A DNA stretch of 6,265 nucleotides, taken from assembly GCA_030146605.1 (NCBI GenBank), contig JASLBO010000382.1:1-6265 (forward strand), given 5' to 3'. The position numbers were made by a program, and so were the translations under genes. The notes beneath the pieces were generated by a model. It ran no database searches. It was not told where the DNA came from and was given only the letters and a program-made list of their open reading frames with translations. Below, in pieces: positions 1-5,766 of the stretch (positions within the stretch are counted from its first letter, which is position 1; every line of letters starts with the position of its first letter). The stretch comes from Sphingomonas sp. (GTDB taxonomy: Bacteria > Pseudomonadota > Alphaproteobacteria > Sphingomonadales > Sphingomonadaceae).

Positions 1-2
1 AT

Positions 3-1118
3 TCGATGGGCATGCAGACCGGCGGCTGGACGCTGAGCTGGCAAGGCGACGGCAACGCCAACGATCTGTTCCCGAACGGCGAGACGATCTTCGCGGGCGT
101 GAAGAAGGCAGTCGAGGCCGCGGGCGGCACGGCGACCCTCTCGGAAGACGGGGCCTTCACCGCGAAGCCCGACGTGGCGATCGTCGTGTTCGGCGAGCAG
201 CCTTATGCCGAGATGCGCGGCGATATCCGCACGCTCGAATTCCAGCCCGGCGACAAGCAGGCGCTGGGGCTGCTCAAGAAGCTGAAAAAGGCCGGGGTGC
301 CGGTGGTGTCGGTGTTCCTTTCGGGGCGTCCGCTCTGGGTCAATCCGGAGATCAACGCCTCGGACGCGTTCGTCGCGGCGTGGCTGCCGGGGAGCGAGGG
401 CGGCGGGGTCGCCGACGTGCTGGTCGGCGACGCGGCGGGCAAGCCGCGTACCGACTTCAAGGGTCGCCTGTCGTTCAGCTGGCCGAAGACTGCGGGGCAA
501 TTCACCCTCAACAAGGGCAAGCCGGGCTACGATCCGCTGTTCGCGCTCGGCTATGGCCTGAGCTACGCCAAGGGTGGCGCGGTGCCGGCGCTGAGCGAGG
601 AAGCGGGTATCGATCCGTCGCTCGGCAACACCAGCACCTATTTCGCCAAGGGCGTCACGCCGGCACCCTTCTCGTTCGCGAGCGACAGCCGGATCACGCG
701 CAAGACCGTCGACGGCCCGCAGACGCAGGAAGGCGCGCAGCAGCTCGTCTGGCCGAACGGCCCGGCGACACTGCGGATCGGCGGGAGCGAGCTCGATCTC
801 AGCCGCGAGTCCAATGGCGATCTGTCGCTGCAGATCAGCTACCGCGTCGATCGCGCCCCCGCGGGCAAGGTCCAGCTCTCGATGGAAGGCGGCGCCAACA
901 AGGGGGCGATCGACGCAACCAGCCTGTTCATGGGGCAGACGGGGACGTGGCGCACCGCCAAGATCTTCCTCAAATGCTATCAGCAGAACGGCGTGGACCT
1001 GACCAAGGTCAGCGCGCCGTTGGTGCTGCAGGCGTCGGGACCCTTCGGGCTGAGCCTCGCCGATGTGCGGATCGTTTCCGATCCCAACGCCTCGACCTGC
1101 CCCGGAGCCAAGCCTTGA
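3..1118 (+). CDS. Family 3 glycoside hydrolase, ExoP/exo-beta-glucanase type (5' end missing)
   Basis: This is the C-terminal part (about 371 residues) of a beta-glucosidase or exo-1,3/1,4-beta-glucanase that removes glucose from beta-glucans or cello-oligosaccharides. The frame is open to the left edge, so the N-terminal barrel, the catalytic Asp and any export signal lie outside. Counting from the Met at base 6, an MQTGGWTLSWQG segment opens the GH3 C-terminal alpha/beta domain. IVVFGEQPYAE follows, with Glu64 (bases 195-197) matching the general acid/base Glu of barley ExoI-like enzymes. LFALGYGLSYA, at about residues 179-189, closes the domain. Residues from about 219 to the end form a beta-rich module like the ExoP C-terminal galactose-binding-like domain, ending in a short Ser/Thr/Pro-rich tail. 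Family members are usually periplasmic or lipoproteins, which cannot be checked here. The TGA stop overlaps the TTG start of the mutarotase gene. Family assignment is firm; exact substrate is not. Confidence 0.93.
   Translation, partial: SMGMQTGGWTLSWQGDGNANDLFPNGETIFAGVKKAVEAAGGTATLSEDGAFTAKPDVAIVVFGEQPYAEMRGDIRTLEFQPGDKQALGLLKKLKKAGVPVVSVFLSGRPLWVNPEINASDAFVAAWLPGSEGGGVADVLVGDAAGKPRTDFKGRLSFSWPKTAGQFTLNKGKPGYDPLFALGYGLSYAKGGAVPALSEEAGIDPSLGNTSTYFAKGVTPAPFSFASDSRITRKTVDGPQTQEGAQQLVWPNGPATLRIGGSELDLSRESNGDLSLQISYRVDRAPAGKVQLSMEGGANKGAIDATSLFMGQTGTWRTAKIFLKCYQQNGVDLTKVSAPLVLQASGPFGLSLADVRIVSDPNASTCPGAKP
1104..1107 (+). promoter_or_regulatory. Ribosome binding site selecting the TTG start of the epimerase
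   Basis: GGAG lies inside the last codons of the upstream glycosidase, seven bases before TTG at 1115-1117. It is the best Shine-Dalgarno match near the point where epimerase homology begins, which supports TTG over any upstream in-frame start. Its position suggests coupled translation with the glycosidase. Confidence 0.6.
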
Positions 1119-2155
1119 GCGAAGCCGCGGCGATCGAGACGATCGAGATCGCCCGTGGCGGCATTCGCGCCGAGCTGCTCACGCTCGGCGCGAGCTTGCG
1201 CAGGCTCGAAGTGCCGGATCGCGCGGGCAAGCTGGCCAATGTCGTGCTCGGCTATCGCGACCTCGCCGACTATCGCGCGCACCCGCGCTTCTACGGAGTC
1301 GTCGCCGGGCGCTATGCCAACCGGATCGGCGGCGCGCGCTTCCTGCTCGACGGCACGAAATATCGGCTTCCGGCGAACAGCGGGCCGAACAATCTGCATT
1401 CGGGGCCGCGCGGGTTCGACCTGCAGGACTGGAAGGTGGCGGCGCGCGACGCACACTCGGTTACCTTCGCGCTGCGCAGCCCGCACCTCGACAATGGCTT
1501 TCCGGGCAATCTCCATGTCGAGGCCCGCTATGCGATCCTGGAGGATGGACTGGCGATCAGCTTCCGCGCCACCACCGATCATGCGACGGTGGTCAATCTG
1601 ACCAATCACGCCTATTTCAACCTGGCGGGGGAGAGCAGCGGCGCGACGATCCTCGATCATGTCCTGCAGATCCCGGCAAGCCAGATCACCCCGGTCGATA
1701 CGACGATGATCCCGACGGGTGAATTCAGGCCGGTCGAGGGGACGCCGTTCGACTTTCGCACCCCCAAGCCGGTGGGGCGCGATATCGAGGCCGCCGATCC
1801 GCAGCTGAAGCTGGGCCGCGGCTATGATCACAATTTCGTGCTGGTCGGCGCGGCGGGCACGATCCGCCGCATCGCCACGCTGTTCGACGCGGGGTCGGGC
1901 CGGGTGATGGACCTGCATTCCACCGAGCCGGGGGTGCAGCTCTATACCGGCAACCATCTCGCCAACGGGGCACCCGGCACCGGCGGCGGCAGCTACCCGG
2001 CGCGCGGCGGACTGTGCCTCGAGCCGCAGAAATTCCCCGACAGTCCCAACAAGCCGAGCTTCCCGTCGGCGCGGCTCGATCCGGGGCAGCAATATCGCCA
2101 CGACATGGCATTGCGATTTCGCACGGCGAAGGATGTGGCCGAGGCATTCGGCTGA
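1115..2155 (+). CDS. galM: Aldose 1-epimerase (galactose mutarotase)
   Basis: This enzyme interconverts the alpha and beta anomers of glucose, galactose and similar aldoses. Starting at TTG 1115 it has 346 residues, typical of the family, and no signal peptide, so it is probably cytoplasmic. Visible motifs are GRYANRIGGARF (65-76), NNLHSGPRGFD (92-102) with His95, NLTNHAYFNL (161-170) with His165, GYDHNF (236-241) with Asp238, YTGN (277-280) and CLEPQKFPDSPN (301-312) with Glu303. By family alignment His165 is the acid and Glu303 the base; His95 and Asp238 bind sugar. All key residues are present. The frame stays open far upstream inside the glycosidase gene, but family similarity begins only at about 1115, where the TTG overlaps the preceding TGA and has a GGAG seven bases ahead. 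Co-transcription with the glycosidase fits a role in handling released beta-glucose. Sugar preference cannot be read from sequence. Confidence 0.93.
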   Translation: MSEAAAIETIEIARGGIRAELLTLGASLRRLEVPDRAGKLANVVLGYRDLADYRAHPRFYGVVAGRYANRIGGARFLLDGTKYRLPANSGPNNLHSGPRGFDLQDWKVAARDAHSVTFALRSPHLDNGFPGNLHVEARYAILEDGLAISFRATTDHATVVNLTNHAYFNLAGESSGATILDHVLQIPASQITPVDTTMIPTGEFRPVEGTPFDFRTPKPVGRDIEAADPQLKLGRGYDHNFVLVGAAGTIRRIATLFDAGSGRVMDLHSTEPGVQLYTGNHLANGAPGTGGGSYPARGGLCLEPQKFPDSPNKPSFPSARLDPGQQYRHDMALRFRTAKDVAEAFG

Positions 2156-2198
2156 AGGGGAAGGTTGCGGCGATCGTCGTTCGCTCGCAAACCAGGGC

Positions 2199-2597
2199 AT
2201 GACCATTCGCATAGCGACCTGCCGCTGCGGACAATTGCGTGCCACCTGCACGGGAGAGCCCGTCCGCGTCTCGGTTTGTCATTGCCTCCACTGCCAGAAG
2301 CGCAGCGGGAGCGCGTTTACGGTCCAGGCCCGCTGGCCGGACGCGCGCGTCCAGATCAATGGCGAATATAGCGAATGGTCGCAGCGGGGTGATAGCGGAT
2401 CACTGGCTACGTTCCGCTTCTGCGCCCGATGCGGCGCAACGGTCGCATATGTCGGCGGGGGCGTTCCGGGTATGACGGCGATACCGGTCGGGGCATTCGC
2501 CGATCCCGGATTTCCGACGCCAAAATTCTCGGTATATGAGGCGCGCAAACATAGCTGGGTGACGATATCAGGCGACGATATCGAACATTGGGAATAG
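2199..2597 (+). CDS. Gfa/CENP-V family zinc-binding protein
   Basis: A 132-residue protein of the Gfa-like family, whose founding member was described as a glutathione-dependent formaldehyde-activating enzyme. Most members have no proven reaction. The zinc signature is complete: CRCG (Cys8, Cys10), CHCLHCQKRSGSAF (27-40, with Cys27, Cys29, Cys32) and CARCG (Cys75, Cys78). A conserved ARKHSW stretch lies near the C terminus (115-120). ATG 2199 was chosen because the family normally begins a few residues before the CxCG motif. The only in-frame upstream start, at 2133, would overlap the epimerase and add an unrelated leader. The ribosome site is poor: AGGG sits one base before the ATG, and a purine-rich run at 2156-2164 is too far away, so reinitiation after the epimerase stop 43 bases upstream is possible. 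Codon use is unlike the neighbours: three of six Ile codons are ATA, and GTA, TCA, GGA and a TAG stop also occur. No glutathione or formaldehyde gene is adjacent, so function is unassigned. Confidence 0.88.
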   Translation: MTIRIATCRCGQLRATCTGEPVRVSVCHCLHCQKRSGSAFTVQARWPDARVQINGEYSEWSQRGDSGSLATFRFCARCGATVAYVGGGVPGMTAIPVGAFADPGFPTPKFSVYEARKHSWVTISGDDIEHWE

Positions 2598-2659
2598 GGG
2601 CGTGACCTGGCCGGGCGGCTCGCGGTGCATGCGGGGGTGGCCGCGAACTTGTCTTGTGC

Positions 2660-2682
2660 TTGACACGCTTGACACATTGACG
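2660..2682 (+). repeat. Three closely spaced TTGAC motifs
   Basis: TTGACA occurs at 2660-2665 and 2669-2674, and TTGACG at 2677-2682, giving an approximate 9-bp periodicity. TTGACA is the consensus sigma-70 -35 hexamer. No good -10 hexamer lies 16-18 bases downstream of any copy, so this is a short repeat or possible protein-binding array rather than a supported promoter. Confidence 0.4.
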
Positions 2683-2713
2683 CGCTTTGCGCGCGGGCTG
2701 GTTCGGTAAATCG

Positions 2714-2738
2714 CTCATCTATAACGATAATATATGAG
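2714..2738. promoter_or_regulatory. AT-rich imperfect palindrome, possible operator or promoter core
   Basis: A 25-base element begins with CTCAT and ends with ATGAG, and its interior is almost all A/T, an abrupt island in GC-rich surroundings. The arms match imperfectly (CTCAT..TAT against ATA..ATGAG). It contains GATAAT (2726-2731), one base from the -10 consensus, but no matching -35 at normal spacing. It could bind a dimeric regulator or help DNA melting. No cognate gene is visible in either direction. Confidence 0.3.
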
Positions 2739-2774
2739 GGCGGTTGACTCGGCGGGCAGCTTCGCGCCGGCCAC

Positions 2775-2851
2775 GCGACACCTGCGCGACACCTGCGCGA
2801 CACGCGCGCTGCAGGCACGCGACTCCGAGTGAACACCCGCGCGACACCGGC
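2775..2851 (+). repeat. 11-bp direct repeat: three tandem copies plus one outlying copy
   Basis: GCGACACCTGC occurs at 2775-2785 and again, identical and contiguous, at 2786-2796. A diverged copy, GCGACACGCGC, directly follows at 2797-2807, and GCGACACCGGC lies at 2841-2851. The period is close to one helical turn, so a protein bound to each unit would sit on the same face. There is no dyad within the unit, and the array is too short and lacks spacers for CRISPR. Confidence 0.6.
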
Positions 2852-2991
2852 GCTGGTGAAAGCCCTTCGATGGATCGATCCCAACGATGGCAAAGAGCGA
2901 ACGGCGAGAGCCGAGCGCCTCAGGCAAGCAGACGAAATCCTACATTGCAACCCCGACCGGTGGCTGGCGGGGAGCCGCGCTCCGCTCCGCG

Positions 2992-3035
2992 ACGAAGCTC
3001 GGCCGGACTCCCGGAGGAGTCCGGCCGAACTTCGT
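2992..3035 (-). terminator. Long GC-rich hairpin downstream of the dehydrogenase gene
   Basis: The arms 2993-3011 and 3016-3034 pair over 19 positions with one C.A mismatch around a four-base loop (3012-3015), and A2992-T3035 extends the stem. It begins 14 bases beyond the dehydrogenase stop codon on the minus strand, where a terminator is expected. No T tract follows on the minus strand and only a weak one (TTCTTCT near 3044) on the plus strand. It may act as a U-less terminator, a transcript 3'-end stabiliser, or a shared terminator for both converging units. Confidence 0.6.
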
Positions 3036-3049
3036 TCGCAGCGTTCTTC

Positions 3050-4621
3050 TCAGAGCGTCGGCGTGCCGTTCAGGCGATGCGGGATACCCGTATCGTCGCG
3101 CAGCTCGGCGGGAAGCAATGCCGCGGGGAGGTCCTGATAGGCGACCGGTCGCAGGAAGCGCTCGATCGCCAGGGTACCCACCGAGGTGCTGCGCCCGTCC
3201 GAAGTCGACGGGAACGGCCCGCCATGGACCTGCGCGTCGGTGACTTCGACGCCGGTCGGCCAGCCATTGGCGAGGATACGCCCGGCCAGCCGCTCGAGCA
3301 CCGGCAGCAGCTGCTGCGCGGCCTCGGTGTCGCTTTCCTCGAGGTGCAGGGTCGCGGTGAGCTGGCCTTCGAGCAGGGTCACGACCTTGCGCAGCTCGTC
3401 TACGTCAGCGCAGCGGACGAGCAGCGAGGCGGCGCCGAACACTTCCTCGGCATGGCTGGGATCGGCGATGAAGTCGGCGCCGGTCATCGTGAACAAAGCG
3501 CCGCGGCCCGAGGTAGGCCCGCTCGGCTCCTGCCCCTCGGCGAGCAGCTTGAGCGCGGGCGCCGAGGCCCAGCGCGCGACGCCGCTGGTATAGGCCTTGT
3601 GGATGCCGGGGGTCAGCATCACCTGCGAAGGCGCGCCGAACATCGCTTCCGACGCCGAAGTGACGAACCGGTCGAGATCGGGACCCTCGAGCGCGAGCAC
3701 GAGGCCCGGATTGGTGCAGAACTGGCCTGCGCCCATCGTCAGCGAGGCGACGAATGCCTTGCCCAAAGCTTCGGCGCGCGCGGCGAGTGCGCCGGGGAGC
3801 AGGAAGACGGGGTTGATGCTGCTCATCTCGGCATAGACCGGGATCGGCACCGGACGGTTCTGCGCGAGCTTCATCAGCGCCGTGCCGCCGCCACGCGAGC
3901 CGGTGAAGCCAACCGCCTTGATCCGCGGATCGGTGACCAGAGCCGAGCCGACCGAATTGCCCGCGCCGTTGATCAGCGAGAACACGCCTTCGGGCATGCC
4001 GGTCTTCTGTGCGGCGCGGGTGATCGCGCCCGCGACCAGCTCCGAAGTGCCGGGATGCGCTGAATGGCCCTTGACGATGACCGGGCAGCCGGCCGCCAGT
4101 GCCGCCGCGGTGTCGCCGCCGGCGACCGAGAAAGCGAGCGGGAAATTCGACGCGCCGAACACCGTCACCGGGCCGAGCGGGATCATGCGCAGGCGCAGAT
4201 CGGGCTTGGGCGCCGGGGCGCGATCGGGGATGGCATGATCGATGCGCGCGCGGAGATAATCGCCGAGCCGCAGCTCCTTGGCGAACAGCCGGAGCTGCCC
4301 GGCTGTGCGGCCGCGCTCGCCCGTCAGGCGCGCCTGGGGCAGGCCGCTTTCCTGCATCGCACGCTCGACCAGTTCGTCGCCCAGAGCTTCGATCTCCTCG
4401 GCGATCGCCTCGAGGAACTTTGCGCGGTCTTCACGCGGCAGATTCGCGTAGATCGGCGAGGCGGCTTCGGCGGCAGCGCAGGCGGTCTCGACATCGTCGG
4501 TGGTGGCGACGCTGAAGCTCGGCTCGATCTCCGCTCCGGTCGCGGCGGCGATGGCCTTGAAGCCCGGTCCGTCGCGCGCCACGCGTTTCGATGCGACAAA
4601 CAATTCCCCGGTCAGCGCCAT
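3050..4621 (-). CDS. NADP-type aldehyde dehydrogenase, alpha-ketoglutarate semialdehyde dehydrogenase family
   Basis: The likely reaction is oxidation of 2,5-dioxopentanoate (alpha-ketoglutarate semialdehyde) to 2-oxoglutarate with NAD(P)+ in the cytoplasm. This is the last step of oxidative pentose, glucarate/galactarate or hydroxyproline degradation. From ATG 4621 the protein has 523 residues, normal for the KGSADH branch. Catalytic elements sit in order: Asn159 in GASNFP (156-161), Lys184 in VKGHSAHPG (183-191), the cofactor loop GFTGSRGGG (238-246), Glu265 in AEMSSINP (264-271) and nucleophile Cys302 in GAGQFCTNPG (297-306). GASNFPLAFSVAGGDTAAAL and QFCTNPG are characteristic of KGSADH rather than betaine or succinate semialdehyde enzymes. 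An upstream in-frame Met at 4642 would add seven residues, but ATG 4621 has GGAG seven bases ahead and begins MALTGELF as relatives do. The regulator gene lies 90 bases upstream on the same strand and a hairpin follows the stop. The physiological substrate remains inferred. Confidence 0.9.
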   Translation of the reverse strand: MALTGELFVASKRVARDGPGFKAIAAATGAEIEPSFSVATTDDVETACAAAEAASPIYANLPREDRAKFLEAIAEEIEALGDELVERAMQESGLPQARLTGERGRTAGQLRLFAKELRLGDYLRARIDHAIPDRAPAPKPDLRLRMIPLGPVTVFGASNFPLAFSVAGGDTAAALAAGCPVIVKGHSAHPGTSELVAGAITRAAQKTGMPEGVFSLINGAGNSVGSALVTDPRIKAVGFTGSRGGGTALMKLAQNRPVPIPVYAEMSSINPVFLLPGALAARAEALGKAFVASLTMGAGQFCTNPGLVLALEGPDLDRFVTSASEAMFGAPSQVMLTPGIHKAYTSGVARWASAPALKLLAEGQEPSGPTSGRGALFTMTGADFIADPSHAEEVFGAASLLVRCADVDELRKVVTLLEGQLTATLHLEESDTEAAQQLLPVLERLAGRILANGWPTGVEVTDAQVHGGPFPSTSDGRSTSVGTLAIERFLRPVAYQDLPAALLPAELRDDTGIPHRLNGTPTL

Positions 4622-4628
4622 GCGAACT

Positions 4629-4632
4629 CTCC
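4629..4632 (-). promoter_or_regulatory. Ribosome binding site of the aldehyde dehydrogenase
   Basis: On the minus strand GGAG ends seven bases before ATG 4621-4619. It lies inside the longer open frame that begins at 4642, so it favours the internal start at 4621 and a 523-residue product. Confidence 0.6.
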
Positions 4633-4654
4633 GATGTGACAAAATGAAGTTAGC

Positions 4655-4670
4655 GGTAACAATGTATACC
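4655..4670 (-). promoter_or_regulatory. Candidate operator in the aldehyde dehydrogenase leader
   Basis: The 16-base element has outer GGTA and TACC arms and includes the perfect palindrome GTATAC (4664-4669). It lies 34-49 bases upstream of the dehydrogenase start. Uronate-type FadR-family regulators (UxuR/ExuR) recognise TGGTATACCA-like sites, so GTATAC fits that class. Read on the minus strand the same stretch contains TATACAT, which could serve as a -10 box, though I see no good -35. Binding by the adjacent regulator is inference; the palindrome is short. Confidence 0.35.
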
Positions 4671-4711
4671 CGCGGATTTAGGCATCGCGGCGGCGCGGTG
4701 CAACCCGAAGC

Positions 4712-5509
4712 TCAGCAGCAAACCGCCACCGGCGCGTGCCCGGCGCCGGGATCGCGCGCTTCCATCGTGTCGATCAGCCCGCGCTCGACCAGCCGGGCCA
4801 TCGCGTCGTGCGCGCCTTCGGCGTCCTGCGCCTCGATCGCGGCATAGACTGCGAGATGGACCGGGAGCGCGTCGTGCGGCGCGGGCAGGCGGTGCTGCTT
4901 GAACGCGGTGGTGATCGCGATCGCCGCGGCGACGCCGCTGGTGAGCGAGACGATGAAGTCGTTCGCCGAGGCCTCGAGCAGTGCCGAGTGGAATTCCTCG
5001 TCGCAGCGCCGGCCGATCTCGGTGGCGAAGCCGTGCTGCGCGACGCCGTCGAGTCCCGCCTTCATCCGCGCGAGTTGCTCGGGCGTGCGGCGACTCGCGG
5101 CGAGGCGGGCGGCGTCGGGCTCGACGATGCGGCGCAGCTCGAACAGGTTGGCGATCAGCCCCTCGTCGGGCTCGCCGACGAAGATCCAGCCGAGCACGTC
5201 CGGATCGAGCAGATGCCATTCCTTGCGCGGCGAGACCTGCGTGCCGATCTTGGGCCGTGAATTGACCAGCCCCTTGGCGGCAAGGATGCGGATCGCCTCG
5301 CGATAGGCAGTGCGCGAGACGTTGAACTGGCCGCTTGCCGCGATCTCGCCCTCGAGGATATCGCCGGGCTTGAGCAGCCCCGAGACGATGCGGATGCCGA
5401 GCTCGCGTGCCACCGTGCCGTGCAGCCGCAGCGAGCGCGGCCGCGGCGGGCGACGCCGGACGCGCTTGGGCTTGGCATCGGGCTGCGGCATGGGCTGGGC
5501 GATGGCCAT
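4712..5509 (-). CDS. FadR/GntR-family transcriptional regulator
   Basis: A 265-residue DNA-binding regulator of the GntR superfamily, FadR subgroup. A basic Pro/Arg-rich N-terminal arm (13-28) precedes a winged helix-turn-helix (about 29-95) with PGDILEGEIAASGQFNVSRTAYREAIR-type core residues (48-74) and a KGLVNSRPKIGT wing (79-90). A helical FCD ligand domain follows from about 118 to 248. Likely FCD metal or ligand residues are Asp170, His174 and His218. A fourth His usually found in the last helix appears to be Leu240, though this is an alignment by eye. The protein ends in Cys-Cys. ATG 5509 was chosen because AGGGAG lies just upstream and the longer in-frame extension to 5647 looks non-coding. 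It sits directly upstream of the semialdehyde dehydrogenase in the same direction, so control of that gene, probably repression relieved by a sugar acid or semialdehyde, is likely. Both leaders have FadR-like sites. Confidence 0.9.
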   Translation of the reverse strand: MAIAQPMPQPDAKPKRVRRRPPRPRSLRLHGTVARELGIRIVSGLLKPGDILEGEIAASGQFNVSRTAYREAIRILAAKGLVNSRPKIGTQVSPRKEWHLLDPDVLGWIFVGEPDEGLIANLFELRRIVEPDAARLAASRRTPEQLARMKAGLDGVAQHGFATEIGRRCDEEFHSALLEASANDFIVSLTSGVAAAIAITTAFKQHRLPAPHDALPVHLAVYAAIEAQDAEGAHDAMARLVERGLIDTMEARDPGAGHAPVAVCC

Positions 5510-5563
5510 CGGCTCCCTGGCTGACCTGCGGCGATCGGGACGCGCAACGCCCGGCCTGTGAGA

Positions 5564-5574
5564 TTGTCTGACCG
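5564..5574 (-). promoter_or_regulatory. Candidate FadR-type operator upstream of the regulator gene
   Basis: TTGTCTGACCG matches the FadR-subgroup pattern TGGTnnnACCA at six of eight defined positions, keeping the GT and AC core with a three-base spacer. It lies 55-65 bases upstream of the regulator start, a position suited to autoregulation. The rest of the 257-base spacer (5510-5766) shows no gene and no clear promoter. Assignment rests on motif and position only. Confidence 0.35.
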
Positions 5575-5766
5575 GTTCGCCCGCTGTGCCGATCCCGCGG
5601 CACCAGACGATCCGGTTCCGCTCTCTAGCTTCATTTCGGCAGCACATAAAGGCCGTCGCAAGAGGATGGCGGATGCGCCCCCGGCTTCGGCGGCAAGACG
5701 CGGCGCGTGGGGGGACTAAAGCGGCAACTCGCTGGATCGAATATGCAGAATATCCATCTGCCCGCG

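Larger units (their letters stand above)
2598..3049. other. Convergent intergenic region with repeats, no convincing gene
   Basis: These 452 bases separate the converging zinc-protein and dehydrogenase genes. Short frames exist, including an ATG at 2734 giving 32 codons and a GTG at 2829 that runs through the hairpin into the dehydrogenase. None has a good ribosome site or recognisable protein, and they are rich in Arg, Ala and Thr as expected of non-coding GC-rich DNA. The region does contain three TTGAC motifs, an AT-rich imperfect palindrome, an 11-bp repeat and a long hairpin, each listed separately. The stretch 2852-2991 shows nothing I can name apart from a small stem (GGAGC/GCTCC, 2971-2983). 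Confidence 0.6.

Noticed and set aside
2133..2198. Upstream ATG start for the zinc protein
   Set aside because: It would overlap the epimerase end and add 22 residues with no family counterpart before the usual N terminus.
980..2251. Long - strand open frame opposite the epimerase
   Set aside because: The composition is Arg/Ala-rich and unrelated to any family I recognise; the + strand epimerase explains the sequence completely.
2734..2832. Possible 32-residue peptide starting at an ATG in the AT-rich element
   Set aside because: No ribosome site, composition dictated by the GCGACAC repeat, and no recognisable sequence.
2775..2851. CRISPR-like array
   Set aside because: Units are 11 bp and mostly contiguous, with no unique spacers and no cas genes.
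2829..3137. Possible 102-residue + strand protein starting at GTG
   Set aside because: The first 50 residues look mildly protein-like, but the frame runs through the long hairpin into antisense dehydrogenase sequence and lacks a good ribosome site.
2744..4063. Long + strand open frame antisense to the dehydrogenase
   Set aside because: It is Arg/Gly/Ala-rich with no family motif, while the opposite strand encodes a complete dehydrogenase with all catalytic residues. High GC makes such antisense frames common.
4650..5603. Overlapping - strand frame of 317 codons across the regulator
   Set aside because: It is out of frame with the clear winged-helix and FCD protein and consists of low-complexity Arg/Ala/Gly runs.
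5739..5756. Nine-base direct repeat GAATATGCA/GAATATCCA after the haemoglobin stop
   Set aside because: Two short imperfect copies without stem, promoter or neighbouring site; probably chance.
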